Part shown: positions 52,971 through 63,916 of the stretch, piece by piece
Layout: every line of letters begins with the position of its first letter
Numbering within the stretch: the first letter of the stretch is position 1
Origin: Brachypterus glaber
Lineage: Eukaryota > Arthropoda > Insecta > Coleoptera > Kateretidae
DNA: 64,000 nucleotides
NCBI GenBank assembly: GCA_958510825.1
Contig: OY294044.1
Coordinates: forward strand, 79,158,895 to 79,222,894
Direction: 5' to 3'
Notes under the pieces: generated by a model
Databases searched by the model: none
Told to the model about the DNA's origin: nothing
The model's input: only the letters and a program-made list of their open reading frames with translations
Translations under genes and position numbers: made by a program

Positions 52971-55734
52971 ATTACAACAGTATTACTATTGAAGATATAT
53001 CCCTAACACATCCAGATTCCAAGTTTATAGTTTTTGGTGACTTTAACATCCCGGATGCTAAATGGTCCATCGTAAACAACTCTATTTATGTTAATTGTAA
53101 CTCTCCCTCAGCTACAACTCTTGCAGATTGTTATAACTTTATGAACATGTTCCAGAATAACCCTATTCCAAATGAAAGCAATGTTTTTCTCGACCTACTC
53201 TTTTCAAATTTACCTGATATAAATGTAACTTTACCTGTTGATCCTTTACTACAGTATTCTAATCATCACGTCGCTTACTATTTTGATTTTTGCATAGAAA
53301 AGGTTGTTCAAGAACCACTTAAGTTTTCGGAATATTATTTGGATTTTAAGGTCGCAAACTTTACGTATCTAAATAGGTACTTATCAAATTTTGATTGGGA
53401 TAATATTTTTAGAAACTTAAATATGTGTGAAGCGACTGACCTTTTTTATGAAATTCTATTTTGTGGAATATCACTGTACGTACCTACAAAACGATACAAA
53501 AAAGATAACTTTCCAAAATGGTTTAATAATAATCTAAAACAGCTAGTTACAAGAAAAAAAGCAGCGCACAAAAATTATCAAAATAGTAAGAGCCGTGCAG
53601 ATTATGAAATTTTTTCTGAATTGCGTTCTAGATGTAAAGATCTTTCCCGTTTGTGCTATCAGAATTATTTAACCAAAATGGACTCTTGTTTACTCTCAAA
53701 CCCAAAAGGCTTCTGGAAATATGTTAATGATAAAAGAAATTCACCATCACTGCCCAATGAAATGCATTACGGAAACACTTCCGCTTCTACTCCGGAGGAT
53801 ATTGCAAATATCTTTGCTGAATACTTTTTAACGGTTTATAGTAACGCCTCTAATGTAGATTTTAATAACGTATTCAGCGAAGAATCAGGCTCAAATGGCA
53901 GACATATCTCTATCAGCAAAATAACTCCAACCGAGGTTTTTAAAAAAATATCAAAAATACCTAAAAAATACTCATCTGGTCCAGATGGAGTACCAAATAT
54001 TTTGTTGAAAAGGTGTGTCTGTAGTTTGTCAAACCCGCTATCCTATCTTTTTAATCTTTCCTTAGACGAGGGTTCATTCCCAAACATATGGAAACAAAGT
54101 TATATTATACCTATTTTTAAAGCTGGTGATCGTAACAATGTAAAAAATTACCGTGGCATATCCATTCAGTCAAGTATACCTAAGCTGTTTGACAGATTAG
54201 TGTGTGACCAACTTACATGGTTATGTAAACCTTACATTATTCAACAACAGCACGGTTTTATGGCTGGTCGATCAACAACATCAAATTTACTACTATATAA
54301 GTCTAAAATTTTAAACTGTTTATCCCAGGGTTTACAACTTGACTCAATTTATACAGATTTTTGCAAAGCTTTTGACAGAGTCGATCATTTTATATTAGTA
54401 AAAAAATTGATAATGTTTGGTTTCTCACCTAAGTTGATAAAATGGGTAATTAGTTGGTTGGTTGGTCGCACACAATGTGTTAGGATAGCTGGTTGCTTAT
54501 CTAGATTAATAGACGTGTCTTCTGGAGTTCCTCAAGGCTCACACTGTGCGCCTTTAATTTTTTTGATTTTTGTTAACGAGATCGGTGATAATATACTTTT
54601 TAGCGAGATATTAATGTTCGCAGATGATTTAAAACTTTTCCGTACTATTAAATCTGATGCAGATATGTTATTGTTGCAACATGATCTTAACACAATTTAT
54701 ACTTGGTCAATTCAAAACAAACTGGATTTAAATATAACTAAGTGCTGTTCTATTAGTTTTTTCACTGGTAGTAAGAAAGTTGATACGCATTACTCTATTA
54801 ATAATACTGCCTTAAGCTATGTAAGCTCAATGAAAGATCTGGGCATACTTTTTGATGAAAATGCAAATTTTTCAAATCATATTAAAAATATTTGCTCTCA
54901 ATCTAGCAAAATGTTAGGCTTTGTTACTCGTAATTTATCTGAGTTCTCTCTTAATAGTATCATAAATGTATATAAATCACTAATTAGATCTAATCTTGAA
55001 TATTGTACGATCATATGGTCGCCATTTTATAGCAATGATACTGTGCTAATTGAGAGGGTTCAACACAGAGCTCTTCGTTTTCTTGCATTCAAGATGAATA
55101 TTAGAATAATGAATCACGATTATACCCATATTGAACAAATAACAAATTTAAAAACATTACAGTCTAGAAGATCTCTATCTCATATTCTGTTCATTTATAA
55201 ACTGGTTCATGGTCTTTTGGATAGCCCAGATCTATTCGAACTCGTAAAGCTTGTAGTTCCTGGTACTGTATTATTACGTGAGACTCGCACTTTCGTGATA
55301 GAAAATCATAGAACGAATTACTGCTTATATACACCCTGGAATAGGGCATTAACTTTTCTCAATAACAACAACATTGATATTTTTAGATATTCCTTTAACA
55401 GGTTCAAGAGTTTAATAGCCACAAGAGTTTAGATTTCACTCATGCATTTACCTATTGTATTTTTTTTTTTTTTATTTTGATTTTAAATTTTATTTTTGTA
55501 TGGATCTATAGGTGCACAATGTGTATATTTTGTGCATGTATATGTACACATAATATGTGTATGTATACATGCATAAATATTATTTACTTAAACATATTAT
55601 TATGTTTATACCAATTCTTTATTAGTTTTTCCTTTTTTATATTATAAGTATTAACATAACTCATTTTGTAATAAAACTGTAATGGGGTACTCCCGTATAT
55701 ATAATAATAAATAAATAATAAATAAATTACAACA
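52971..55734 (+). mobile_element. 5'-truncated Jockey/CR1-group LINE with 9-bp target duplication
   Basis: ATTACAACA at 52971-52979 and 55726-55734 is the target duplication. Between them lie the end of the endonuclease domain, a complete reverse transcriptase, a 3' untranslated region of about 290 bases and an (AATAA)-type tail. The insertion site is a dispersed repeat. The left flank (TTTTTCTCGAAAACGGTTAATCCTA) and the right flank (AGAGTACCTTTTTATGTA) appear joined in the inverted copy at 56512-56565. The element lies in intron 1 of the Drep2-like gene, on the opposite strand. Confidence 0.9.
53141..55432 (+). CDS. LINE ORF2: endonuclease remnant and reverse transcriptase
   Basis: An uninterrupted 763-codon frame from the first ATG. 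The frame is open back to 52982, where the endonuclease motif FGDFNIPDAKW is read (53032-53064) before the truncation point. Reverse transcriptase blocks follow: SSGPDGVPNILLK, IIPIFKAGDRNNVKNYRGIS, QHGFMAGRSTTSNL, TDFCKAFDRVDH, SGVPQGSHCAPLIF and the catalytic FADD (54617-54628, residues 493-496). The post-RT motif LEYCTIIWSP and a C-terminal region complete it. The endonuclease nicks target DNA and the reverse transcriptase copies the RNA at the nick. Most of the endonuclease and all of ORF1 are missing, so it cannot move alone, but the lack of stops shows it is recent. The start codon given is only the first internal ATG. Confidence 0.9.
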   Translation: MNMFQNNPIPNESNVFLDLLFSNLPDINVTLPVDPLLQYSNHHVAYYFDFCIEKVVQEPLKFSEYYLDFKVANFTYLNRYLSNFDWDNIFRNLNMCEATDLFYEILFCGISLYVPTKRYKKDNFPKWFNNNLKQLVTRKKAAHKNYQNSKSRADYEIFSELRSRCKDLSRLCYQNYLTKMDSCLLSNPKGFWKYVNDKRNSPSLPNEMHYGNTSASTPEDIANIFAEYFLTVYSNASNVDFNNVFSEESGSNGRHISISKITPTEVFKKISKIPKKYSSGPDGVPNILLKRCVCSLSNPLSYLFNLSLDEGSFPNIWKQSYIIPIFKAGDRNNVKNYRGISIQSSIPKLFDRLVCDQLTWLCKPYIIQQQHGFMAGRSTTSNLLLYKSKILNCLSQGLQLDSIYTDFCKAFDRVDHFILVKKLIMFGFSPKLIKWVISWLVGRTQCVRIAGCLSRLIDVSSGVPQGSHCAPLIFLIFVNEIGDNILFSEILMFADDLKLFRTIKSDADMLLLQHDLNTIYTWSIQNKLDLNITKCCSISFFTGSKKVDTHYSINNTALSYVSSMKDLGILFDENANFSNHIKNICSQSSKMLGFVTRNLSEFSLNSIINVYKSLIRSNLEYCTIIWSPFYSNDTVLIERVQHRALRFLAFKMNIRIMNHDYTHIEQITNLKTLQSRRSLSHILFIYKLVHGLLDSPDLFELVKLVVPGTVLLRETRTFVIENHRTNYCLYTPWNRALTFLNNNNIDIFRYSFNRFKSLIATRV

Positions 55735-55935
55735 AGAGTACCTTTTTATGTATTTTGACCTGCCGCAGGTAAAATTTTTTCCAAATGATGGGTCTATTTA
55801 ATTTTAAATCATTAATTTAGAACGTAAAAAAGCCATACTAAGCCAAGCGCCGCAGGCAAAACTTTTTATAAATTTGATGGTCTATTTTAATTTTAAATCA
55901 GTTTTACAATTAAAATTAAAATTTTTACAAATGGT
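55735..55935. repeat. Dispersed GCCGCAGG repeat
   Basis: CTGCCGCAGGTAAAATTTTTTCC and GCGCCGCAGGCAAAAC, each followed by a GATGG.TCTATTTAATTTTAAAT stretch, match the block at 46020-46660. Confidence 0.6.
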
Positions 55936-57540
55936 TTATTTTTTAGAATTTCACGTTTAACCCATTAAGGAATACCGTCTAAATATTCATACAGATTTAC
56001 AGATTTTTGTAAGGAGTATTTTAAAATGCATGTAGTTTCCAATTTATTTATTTATTTATTTATGGCTTAGCATATGCAAAAATTATGATTTTTTTATTTC
56101 CACCGAAGTTTACATTTTACTAATAATCTCGTTTAACAAACGAAAACATGACGTTTTGCATTTTTTTCAGTAAAAATAAATTATTTGGACTAATAACACT
56201 GCTTAACACTCAAAAATTTGCCGACACCATTTTAGTTGCGTCTTACTATATTTAATGAGCTGATTTCGGAACCTTTTTTCGTTTTTCTCAATCAGCTCGT
56301 TTTTCGAGATATAACGCACAGTGGTTTTTTTGCTTATAGTTGTAGTGAAAAAAACTAATTAAGGTTCAATTATTTTTTGTGGTAAATTGGTTCTCTTTTA
56401 ATATGGCCCTATGCTAAAACAAGCGGACAATCCAAGGCAAAAAAAGATAATTAGACATAAATTATTTTTTTTACTGCAACTATACATTTTGACATTTTCT
56501 ACATACATAAAAAGGTACTCTTTATGTAAAACCGTAGGGCCAACCGTTTTCGAGAAAATTGCAATTTAAGAGGTAATTTCACGTTTTGAGTATCAAAAAT
56601 AGGAACTAAAAAATGCACCAATACAAAATTCAATACTGAAGTGTGATTCTACATTAAAAACTATGAAAAAAAGTTCCAATATACAAATTTCCATAAATCG
56701 CTTTTAAGGGTGCTACGGTGAAAAATGAAAATTGAACGAAATCTGCAGATTAACATAGATTGCCATGGTTTGTTATTTTTTTTTAACAAAAACTTATAGC
56801 AAAACTGATATTTTTAAAATCAGACACCCACAATTAGTTAAAAACAGTAAAAATATCTAAAAAGATTAATAAATTTGGTTCAAAATCTACACTGAAAAAA
56901 ATAAAAAGTTGAATATTTATATTTTCGTCGATGGATTGTTTTAAATTTGGTATGAAAGTGCTCGCATAGGCGCCGCGTAGATTCTATCGTTGACGCGAGG
57001 TTTTAAATGTTTACATTTTTATTTTCTTCGAAAAACACCGATATATTTACATATTTATAGTTAATATGTATAATCAATATTGTTGTGTGTAACAAATTAG
57101 TCGTCAAATGTTTCGATTTAGTGACCTTTATAAAAATTTCCCTCATAATTCGGCAAAATTATTCCGTAAGCCTATGTTTCTGTGTTTGTTTTCAACGTTG
57201 ATGAGTCATAACTGAATTTATTCCGATTAATGCTTATAAGGAATCGTTTAAGGCTTATTTCGCTTGGGCCATTTTTTTTGTTATCTTTATAAGCAATTAA
57301 TTTCATGATACAACTATATGGACAATTGCAAGCATCTTATTAAAACACCGGTACTAATTTGAAACGTTATTTAAAGGAAAGTTGTGTAAATACACCTGCA
57401 TGTTGCATAATTTATTAAAGTTTGAAAGTCTGTTTTTCCAAAATGTTATATTTTAGCAAAAAACTGCATATGTATAACATTTTTATATGGCTTAAAAAGA
57501 CCTTTCATTTGGAATACATGATTGTTTATAAATAGGGTCA
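55936..57540. other. Spacer including the intact relative of the LINE target
   Basis: No gene is seen. At 56512-56700 the minus strand carries the repeat that the LINE at 52980 inserted into. The remainder is A/T-rich and unassigned. Confidence 0.5.
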
Positions 57541-58310
57541 TTAAAAAAAAACAGGCAAAGTCCAAACGAAAAATCAAATATTTTATTTAAAAAAACCTCT
57601 TATCCGAGCTACTTGTGAGGCTGTAGTGTTACCTTGCTTTTCTATCTCGCTTTCCAGGTTTTCTATCTCGCTTAAAGCGAGTCGCTTTCCAAGTTGCCAA
57701 ATTTACCACGGTTGAAAAACAATTTTCTTTTTACTGATTTCAGAGCTGGTGTAACACACAATCATTGAAACGAAACGAAAATCACTTTAACTTTAAGATT
57801 CAATTTACAAAATATCTTCGAACAAATAAAAACAAATAATCAACACCTTGTGACTCAAAAATTACAATTATTTTAAAATACTTCATTGGTTCAAATTCAC
57901 CACTTTAATAAAAGATTGTTTTTAAAAAACACATTATAGAGTAAACAAATACACGAGGGTTGGTAAAATGTTTATACACTTCATTTATAAATAATTTATT
58001 AAAAACATGTGGCGGCCATGGAGCTATTTACAGCTGTCTTTGTTCAGAATTACAACAAAACAGCTTCAGAGTAAAATTCTAAGAAAATTTACCTGCGGCG
58101 CAAGAGCTTGCATTTTTATTAAATTTAAAACACTGTTTGAAAATTAAAATGGACTACCAAAATTGCAAGAGTTTTCGCTTGCTTTCTTAATTTATTTTAA
58201 GTTTAAAATTATAAAACTTGAGTTAAAAATATAAAACTAAAAAGTCAGAAATTAACATAATTTGTAAAAAATTTCGACTGCGGCGCTAACTTAGGTAATG
58301 AATGGCCTTA
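57541..58310. other. Spacer with repeat fragments
   Basis: CTATCTCGCTT occurs three times near 57640-57675. TACCTGCGGCGCAAGAGCTTG (58091) is the GCCGCAGG repeat on the other strand. There is no gene. Confidence 0.45.
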
Positions 58311-58440
58311 GCCTTAGCTCTGCCCCGGCGCGGGACAATTATGTTTTGGAAAAATGAAGGCCCGGGGCCTTTCCTGGGGCCTTTCCCGGGAACCGGGCTG
58401 GCTCTGTCCGGCCCTGGTAGTGTCGCGACATGTCAATGTA
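58311..58440. repeat. GC-rich repeat-like block
   Basis: GGCCCGGGGCCTTTCC occurs with CTGGGGCCTTTCCCGGG and GTCCGGCCCTGG, a local CCGGG-rich palindromic block. There is no frame. It may be an end of the element type with GGGCCGGC ends near 44990. Confidence 0.4.
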
Positions 58441-59072
58441 AAAATTTTAATTTTTATAAAACTTAAGGCTTTGAATTTCTCATACACTTCAGAATTTGAT
58501 TTGCTGTTTGCGACAACTTATAGTTAAATTTTTAGCTGCCAAAAAGTCAACAAAAAGCTTAAAAAAGGCGATTATGGAACCAAAATGTCAAAAGTCAAAA
58601 ATACGTGCCAAAAATTAATGTGTTTTCACCTTTGAGAAGAATTTTTGGCATGTTGAAATCGCCTTTTAGACAAGCGCGCCTCTTAGGTACCTAGTAGGTT
58701 ACCAATCAGTAGTAACTGCTACCTGTGGGGTCGAAAGGGTCTAAACCTAAATTTAAATGACAAGTTCAAAACACGCATAGCGAGAGTTTTTAAACGCTTA
58801 CACGTCTAGACATGTAAGAAAAGACGTCTTTTCTTCGTTTTATGCCGTTTTTTGCTGTTTGTAAACCATGATTTATATAATCTTCACAAAAGTACATAGA
58901 CAGGTCGATATTGTACGAATCTTATAATTTTTGATTAAGTACCCACGAATTAGATGTTTCGAGATATAGAATCTTAACATTGCTATAAAATGAACTGAAA
59001 AGAATGAGTGTAACAGTAAATTAAGGCTAAATAAGCTACATAATTTTAGAAGGGTGTAAAATAGTTACTTAC
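58441..59072. other. Start of Drep2 intron 1, nothing else recognised
   Basis: Intronic sequence next to the exon 1 donor. AAGGCGATT...AATCGCCTTTT pairs at about 58565 and 58660. No gene is seen. Confidence 0.45.
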
Positions 59073-59084
59073 TTCTCTTGCCAT
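59073..59084 (-). CDS. Drep2: Drep2-like protein, coding exon 1 (four codons)
   Basis: The last bases of the first exon read ATG GCA AGA GAA, giving M-A-R-E, followed at once by a consensus donor GTAAGT (59072-59067). Joined to exon 2 this gives MARE-ESRGKRPFKLWD in phase 0, a compact start directly before the CIDE-N domain. Upstream in this frame there is a TGA with no ATG in between, so this is the first start in frame. The tiny coding part and 14.6-kb intron make it easy to miss. The evidence is the phase, the donor and the G/C-rich leader. There is no transcript. The alternative is an internal start at 44507. Confidence 0.6.
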
Positions 59085-59440
59085 CACGGCATTTCTTAAA
59101 GTGCGGCTGCCTTGAGCCGCAAGCCTTCGCTGGGGTCCAAAAGGTGCTCCACGATCACAAAACACACGGCCCGCATTTCTCCAAACCTACCCCGCCTGTA
59201 CAAACCATTCTGGGCCCTTATTTACCTAAATCGCACTTCTCTGTCGACCCTTCGATGGAAGCAATCCTGCAGACTGGCAGCCGCGACTCCACTGCCACCT
59301 GGTGGGGGATCGATTCCTGTGAAGAAGGCGCGGCGCGAACCGAACGCATTGTGGGTGGACGAGGCGCATGTGTGGGTGGGACAGCCCGTTTAATTCGGAG
59401 ATTTATATGTATCAAAATAATTGAAAATAATTAAGAAAAC
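59085..59440 (-). promoter_or_regulatory. GC-rich leader and probable promoter of the Drep2-like gene
   Basis: A G/C-rich island of about 330 bases in A/T-rich DNA adjoins coding exon 1 and probably holds the 5' untranslated region and the transcription start. A second donor-like GTAAAT (after GCGATTTAG, near 59218) could give an alternative first exon. Plus-strand frames of 118 and 93 codons also cross it but match nothing I know. No TATA box is evident. Confidence 0.4.
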
Positions 59441-59479
59441 GGCGCATCGGATACAGTATTGATATTAAAAAAATAATAA

Positions 59480-62045
59480 CAAAAAAATTAAAAAAGTTTC
59501 AGATTTAAACGGATTAAAAATAAAATATTTTTAACCCCTTTGAATTAGTTTGATTTATTTCTATTTGCAACAAATTATCAATATTATTTCGTTTCAATTA
59601 GTTAAACTGTTTTAATTTGCATTTGCTATTGAAATTTAAATCGTTTCAATTTGCGTATGCGAAATATCAAGTTTTAATTCGTTTCTATTTGAAAATGTGT
59701 AACATATTTTAATTCCTTTCTATTCGCGGAATATCATTTTTAATTAGAGACTATTTGCAAATGCGTAACAAGTTTTAATTCGTTTCTATTCGCATATGCG
59801 GAATATTATTTTCAATTAGATACTATTTGCAAATGCGTATCCGATTTAATTCGTTTCTATTTGCATATGAGGAATATCATTTTTAATTAGAGTTTATTTG
59901 CAAATGCGTAACAAGTTTTAATTCCTTTCTATTCACATATGCAGATTATCATTTTCAATTAGCAATTACTTGCAAATGCGTATCTAATTTAAGTCGTTTG
60001 AATCCAGTTTTGCAAGTTGAAAAGTCATTTTCAATTAGCATTTGCGAATTGATTCGGATTCAAACAGATTAAAAATAAAATATTTTTAATCTGTTTTAAT
60101 TCGCAAATGCGAATTAAATTTTAAATTGCTTCTCACAGACGTTTGCATAAAAAAAGTCGATATAAGCTTATCTAGATGATGTATGTATAGTAAATTACCG
60201 AAAGGAAATTGTATAGGGGAACAGGGGGCACAGTGAGTCATTGGGTACAATGAATCGTTGACTATAACTCTACCAATATTAGTTTTGGAAGCGCCGCTTT
60301 CTAATGGCGCGCTAAGAAGACGTTTTTATAGATAAAGGGTCAGTTGCCGGCAAACCTACGTGGCGTGTGTTGAAGCAAAGAGGTGGCTGCATAAAATAAA
60401 TAATGAAAGTATTTTTTTTGTTAATCTGTTAATTAGGTATATTTATACTACTTTTACGTAAATTCCAGTGTAATTTGGCATTTTTATATTCTTTATTAAT
60501 TCTTATATAACTGTGTTTACACAAATTTATCAGATATTTGGTATGTCCACTTTGAACTGGTCTGGTTACTGGGGGGGGACAGTGAGTCAAAGACCGATTG
60601 GACATAGTGGCTCATGATCCACTGTGCCTCAACTATGATTTAATGTTCCTGTATATTTCCTGTATATTTATAATTAAAATTATTGTAGGAATTTTACTTT
60701 CCCAGTTTGAAAATTTTAAAAATTTAGGAAAGCCCTGTATTCGTGAAAATTTTTTTTTGCGTATTTTTGCGTTTCATGACGTTTTATGTCGATATAAATC
60801 AATTTCAAGCAAAAAAAATTGTTGGTGATTGGTCTGTCTGTCCGGGAAATCTTGTGGGCACGATAACTTAAGAAAGCTTTAAGCTAGAGACTTTGACATA
60901 CAGGTATGTTACCAAAAGTTCTCGCTCGGGATTGTTCACCAAAAACAATCCCGTGCGAGAACAATATTTGTTTACAAAAATTTGAAAATTTCATTATAAG
61001 GGTTTTTAATATTGTTGAAATCGAATCTGATAATAAAAAAATTCTAACTCCACCCCCGCAGGGGTGAGGGGGTAAATATAATAAAATATTTTCATATTTT
61101 CGTGAAAATTTGAATATGGGGGTTTTTGAGGTTGCTAAAACTAAATCTTGAAATTATTTTTTTCCAAATCCACCCCCTTAGGGGTGGTGATGATTTTTTT
61201 GAAAATTGGTTTATACAATATACAATCAATGTATACATTTAACATTGTTTTTCAGGGTCTTGATTTACGTTAGTTTATTTTGACTTTTGTTTTTTTTTCT
61301 TACTTAAGAGTTTCATTTTCAAGGTTTTGATTTACCTACGTTTTTTAAGTTTTGGTTTTTGTTACCAAAGAGTTTTATTTAAGTTTATTTAACTATGTAT
61401 CTAAAATAAACATTTTTTTAAATTAATAAATTGACTTAATTTATTTAAATATCACGATTAACTGTACCCCATACTGACTCACTGTACCCCTTGCAGTGAT
61501 TCACTGTACCCCGTACTGGGGGCTCAGTGAATCAAATGACATACTGTTGAAAAAGTACTTGTAAAAAATCATGGTCTATTCATTTTTAATTTAAACCTGC
61601 AAATTATGTTAGCTTAAAGATCAAAGAAACGTAGTATGAAAAAAAATCTGAGTTATTGCCAAAACTTTTAAAAATATGCGCTCTGAAAAAGTAAGTGACT
61701 CACTGTGCCCCCTGTTCCCCTACAAATTATACGATTTTCAATTGATAGGATGCTTTGCTGCGGCCCGCGGGCTTCTTTAGACTTCGGACTTTTTATGCTA
61801 TACCTACATATATCATAAAGGTCTCAACATATGCCAAGACCTTCCAATTTCAAATTTCGTTCTAACTGTTTAAACCTGTTTGAATCCGTTTTTTTTTGAG
61901 AATTGATTCGGATTCAAACAGATTAAAACTAAAATATTTTTAATCCATTTTAATTCGCAAATGCGATTCCAAAAACGGATTCAAACACATTCAAACAGTT
62001 TTTATTTTCAATCTGTTTGAATCTGAATTTTTTTATAGGGTAACC
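59480..62045. repeat. Large repeat element with TTCGGATTCAAACAG arms
   Basis: The left part (about 59495-60115) holds GATTAAAAATAAAATATTTTTAA and a tandem array of 65-72 base units (TTTTAATTCGTTTCTATT, then TTTGCAAATGCGTAACAAG) at about 59675-60000. The right part (61895-62040) repeats CGGATTCAAACAGATTAAAA and ends TCTGAATTTTTTTATAGGG. It shares AAGTCGATATAAG..GGAAATTGTAT..ATTATACGATTT with 37740-37830 and 63880-63916. The 60216-61720 element splits it. Confidence 0.6.
60214..61722. mobile_element. TA-flanked 1505-bp element with reiterated GTGAGTCA motifs
   Basis: TA at 60214-60215 and 61721-61722 flanks ends GGGGAACAGGGGGCACAGTG and the complement, both followed by AGTCA. The word CACAGTGAGTCA or its variants recurs inside both ends (60580, 60605-60630, 61480-61530), often beside GGGGTACAGT/ACTGTACCCC. 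These look like subterminal transposase-binding repeats. Without it the host reads GGAAATTGTATACAAATTATACGA, as at 37790. No transposase frame is visible. Copies of other repeats (60829-60900, 61035-61200) lie within it. Confidence 0.8.
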
Positions 62046-62590
62046 TCACGAAATGGTAAAATATTTCTTTAGATTAAAAAATTGTGGTATAAAATTACTC
62101 AAAAACTAGTTACCACTGTTTTTTACCTCCGTTTTTCTAAACCCACAGGTTAAATACAAAAAACAGGTACGTACTACCCTGCTAATTAGCGTTAATGCAT
62201 ATTTAGTCACGGATAATTTTTTAAAACCAACTAAACATTTTTGCCGTTACACTTACCCCACTCCACCTTATAGAAAGAAAGAAATGTCATGTGAAATTTT
62301 GTAGGTATGTTTCTTTATATTCAAAAAATACAAAAAAAAAAGATTTTTAAAGTGCCATTTCTTCGCCATAATTAAAAAAAAAAAAACATTAAAAAAATGG
62401 TGGTTGCCATGATTTCGGCCGTTTGGATCGACTGAAAAAAAAAACGGGATATTATTCAGTATTAAAGTCGCTATAGCCCGAACTATATTAATTTTTTTTG
62501 GCCAAAAAATAACAAAGTGGCGGACGTTTTTCAACAAATTTCATAAAAAACGTCCGCCATATTGTTATTTTTTGGCCAAAAAATGTTCTT
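62046..62590. other. Spacer with a strong hairpin
   Basis: TTTTTTGGCCAAAAAATAAC then AAAGTGGCGGACGTTTTT (about 62493-62530) pairs with AAAAACGTCCGCCATATTGTTATTTTTTGGCC (62546-62577). No gene is seen. A minus-strand frame nearby is low-complexity. Confidence 0.5.
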
Positions 62591-63055
62591 CACATCAAAT
62601 TTCCGTGAATTTTACGCCACTGGCGACTTCAAATAACCAAATTATCAACGTGCAATATACGTATATTTCACGTGAAAATGTCAGATAATTTTGACGTGAT
62701 TTATAAAGTCACTCGACGTCATTTAGAAACGTCACCTGACGTCGTCAATCTTCAATCACGGTATAAATTAAACTATAAATTACGGGATTTCGACGTCAAT
62801 TTTGGTGACGTATGAATCATATGGACATATATATATTGGACATATATGTCCAATTATTGGGTTTCTCTAAAATTTAATTCAATTGTCTTATAATAAATTA
62901 TTTTATAGTAATATTTAAGATAAAATCAAATAATTATAAAATTATAAATTCGTCGATTTGAAATGTGAAAATGTCGTCATCGGTTGACGAGAACGAGTTT
63001 TACCGAAAATACACGTCTATTTCACGTCAATTAACGTGGCGTGACTAGGTAGAAA
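62591..63055. repeat. Block rich in TGACGT / ACGTCA words
   Basis: TGACGT-type words recur many times in both orientations between about 62690 and 63040, with TATATGGACATATATG in the middle. Similar words fill 35540-35770. It is probably an old inverted-repeat element. Confidence 0.45.
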
Positions 63056-63059
63056 AGGC

Positions 63060-63438
63060 CACGCATTGATTTTTTCTAGCAAAGGGCTCGTTTAAATGAA
63101 TTAGAAGGGCCCGCTTCGATTTTATAGAAGAGGGCCAGCATAAAAAAGAAATGTTTCCAATTTCTAATATTAGAATTAGAATTGATTTTTTAGCAAGGAG
63201 CCCGTAAATTGAATTACAGGGCCCGCTTTGATTTTATAGAAAAGGGGCAGCATAAAAAATAGAAAATCCCGCTTTTACTTTTAGCAAAGGGCCCGTAAAA
63301 AAATTAAGTGGGCCCAAATTAAAAGAAATTAAAAGGGCCCTTTTAATTTTATAGCAAGGGACCGTAAATAATTAATTAGAGGGACCAGTAAAAAAATAAT
63401 TAAAAGGGCCGGCATTAAAAAAAAAGAAATCAGAGGTG
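63060..63438 (+). repeat. Degenerate tandem repeat with GGGCCCG words, about 55-65 bp unit
   Basis: TTTTATAG.AAAGGGCCCGTAAA and TTAGAAGGGCCCGCTTTGA-type units recur about six times with drift. It is non-coding. Confidence 0.65.
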
Positions 63439-63916
63439 CCCAGGTAGCAAAATAACATGAAATTCACGTGAAAGTCACGTTAATATGTGACATGTGATGT
63501 TAAGATTGTAGTCTCATTTAACAAGAATGTAGCATTTTGGGGATGTCCTAAGTCCGCCCCTAATAACATCAGACAATGACATCCCGAAAATAACGTGTTT
63601 GTGACATCATAAATCCACATTCCTGTTATATCTAATATCTTATGGATGCCGTTACTGGTACTTTAATATTTAAATAATATTTTAGGATATTAACTTTTTC
63701 TAAATTAAAACCATTAAAAACGCTATAACCCTATAAAAAAATCGGATTTAAAATCAATCAGTAATTGAAACAATCACAGATTGAAACAGATAGATTCTAA
63801 ATACGAAATTGCAGATTAAGCGGAGAATATATCCTTTAATCCGTGTCCGTGGTCTTGAGAAGCCCGGCAGAGCCCCCTATCCATTGGAAATCGTATAATG
63901 TGTATACAATTTCCTT
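63439..63916. mobile_element. Truncated copy of the CCCAGGTAGC element
   Basis: Begins CCCAGGTAGCAAAATAACATG and matches the complement of 37790-38251 closely up to ACAATTTCCTTA, where similarity ends. The other inverted end is missing. Fragments of the same sequence (GAATCTATCTGTT.CAATCTG) also occur at bases 12-60. Confidence 0.75.

Noticed and set aside
62268..62537. 89-codon minus-strand frame
   Set aside because: Phe/Lys-rich low-complexity translation of A/T runs, with no motif.
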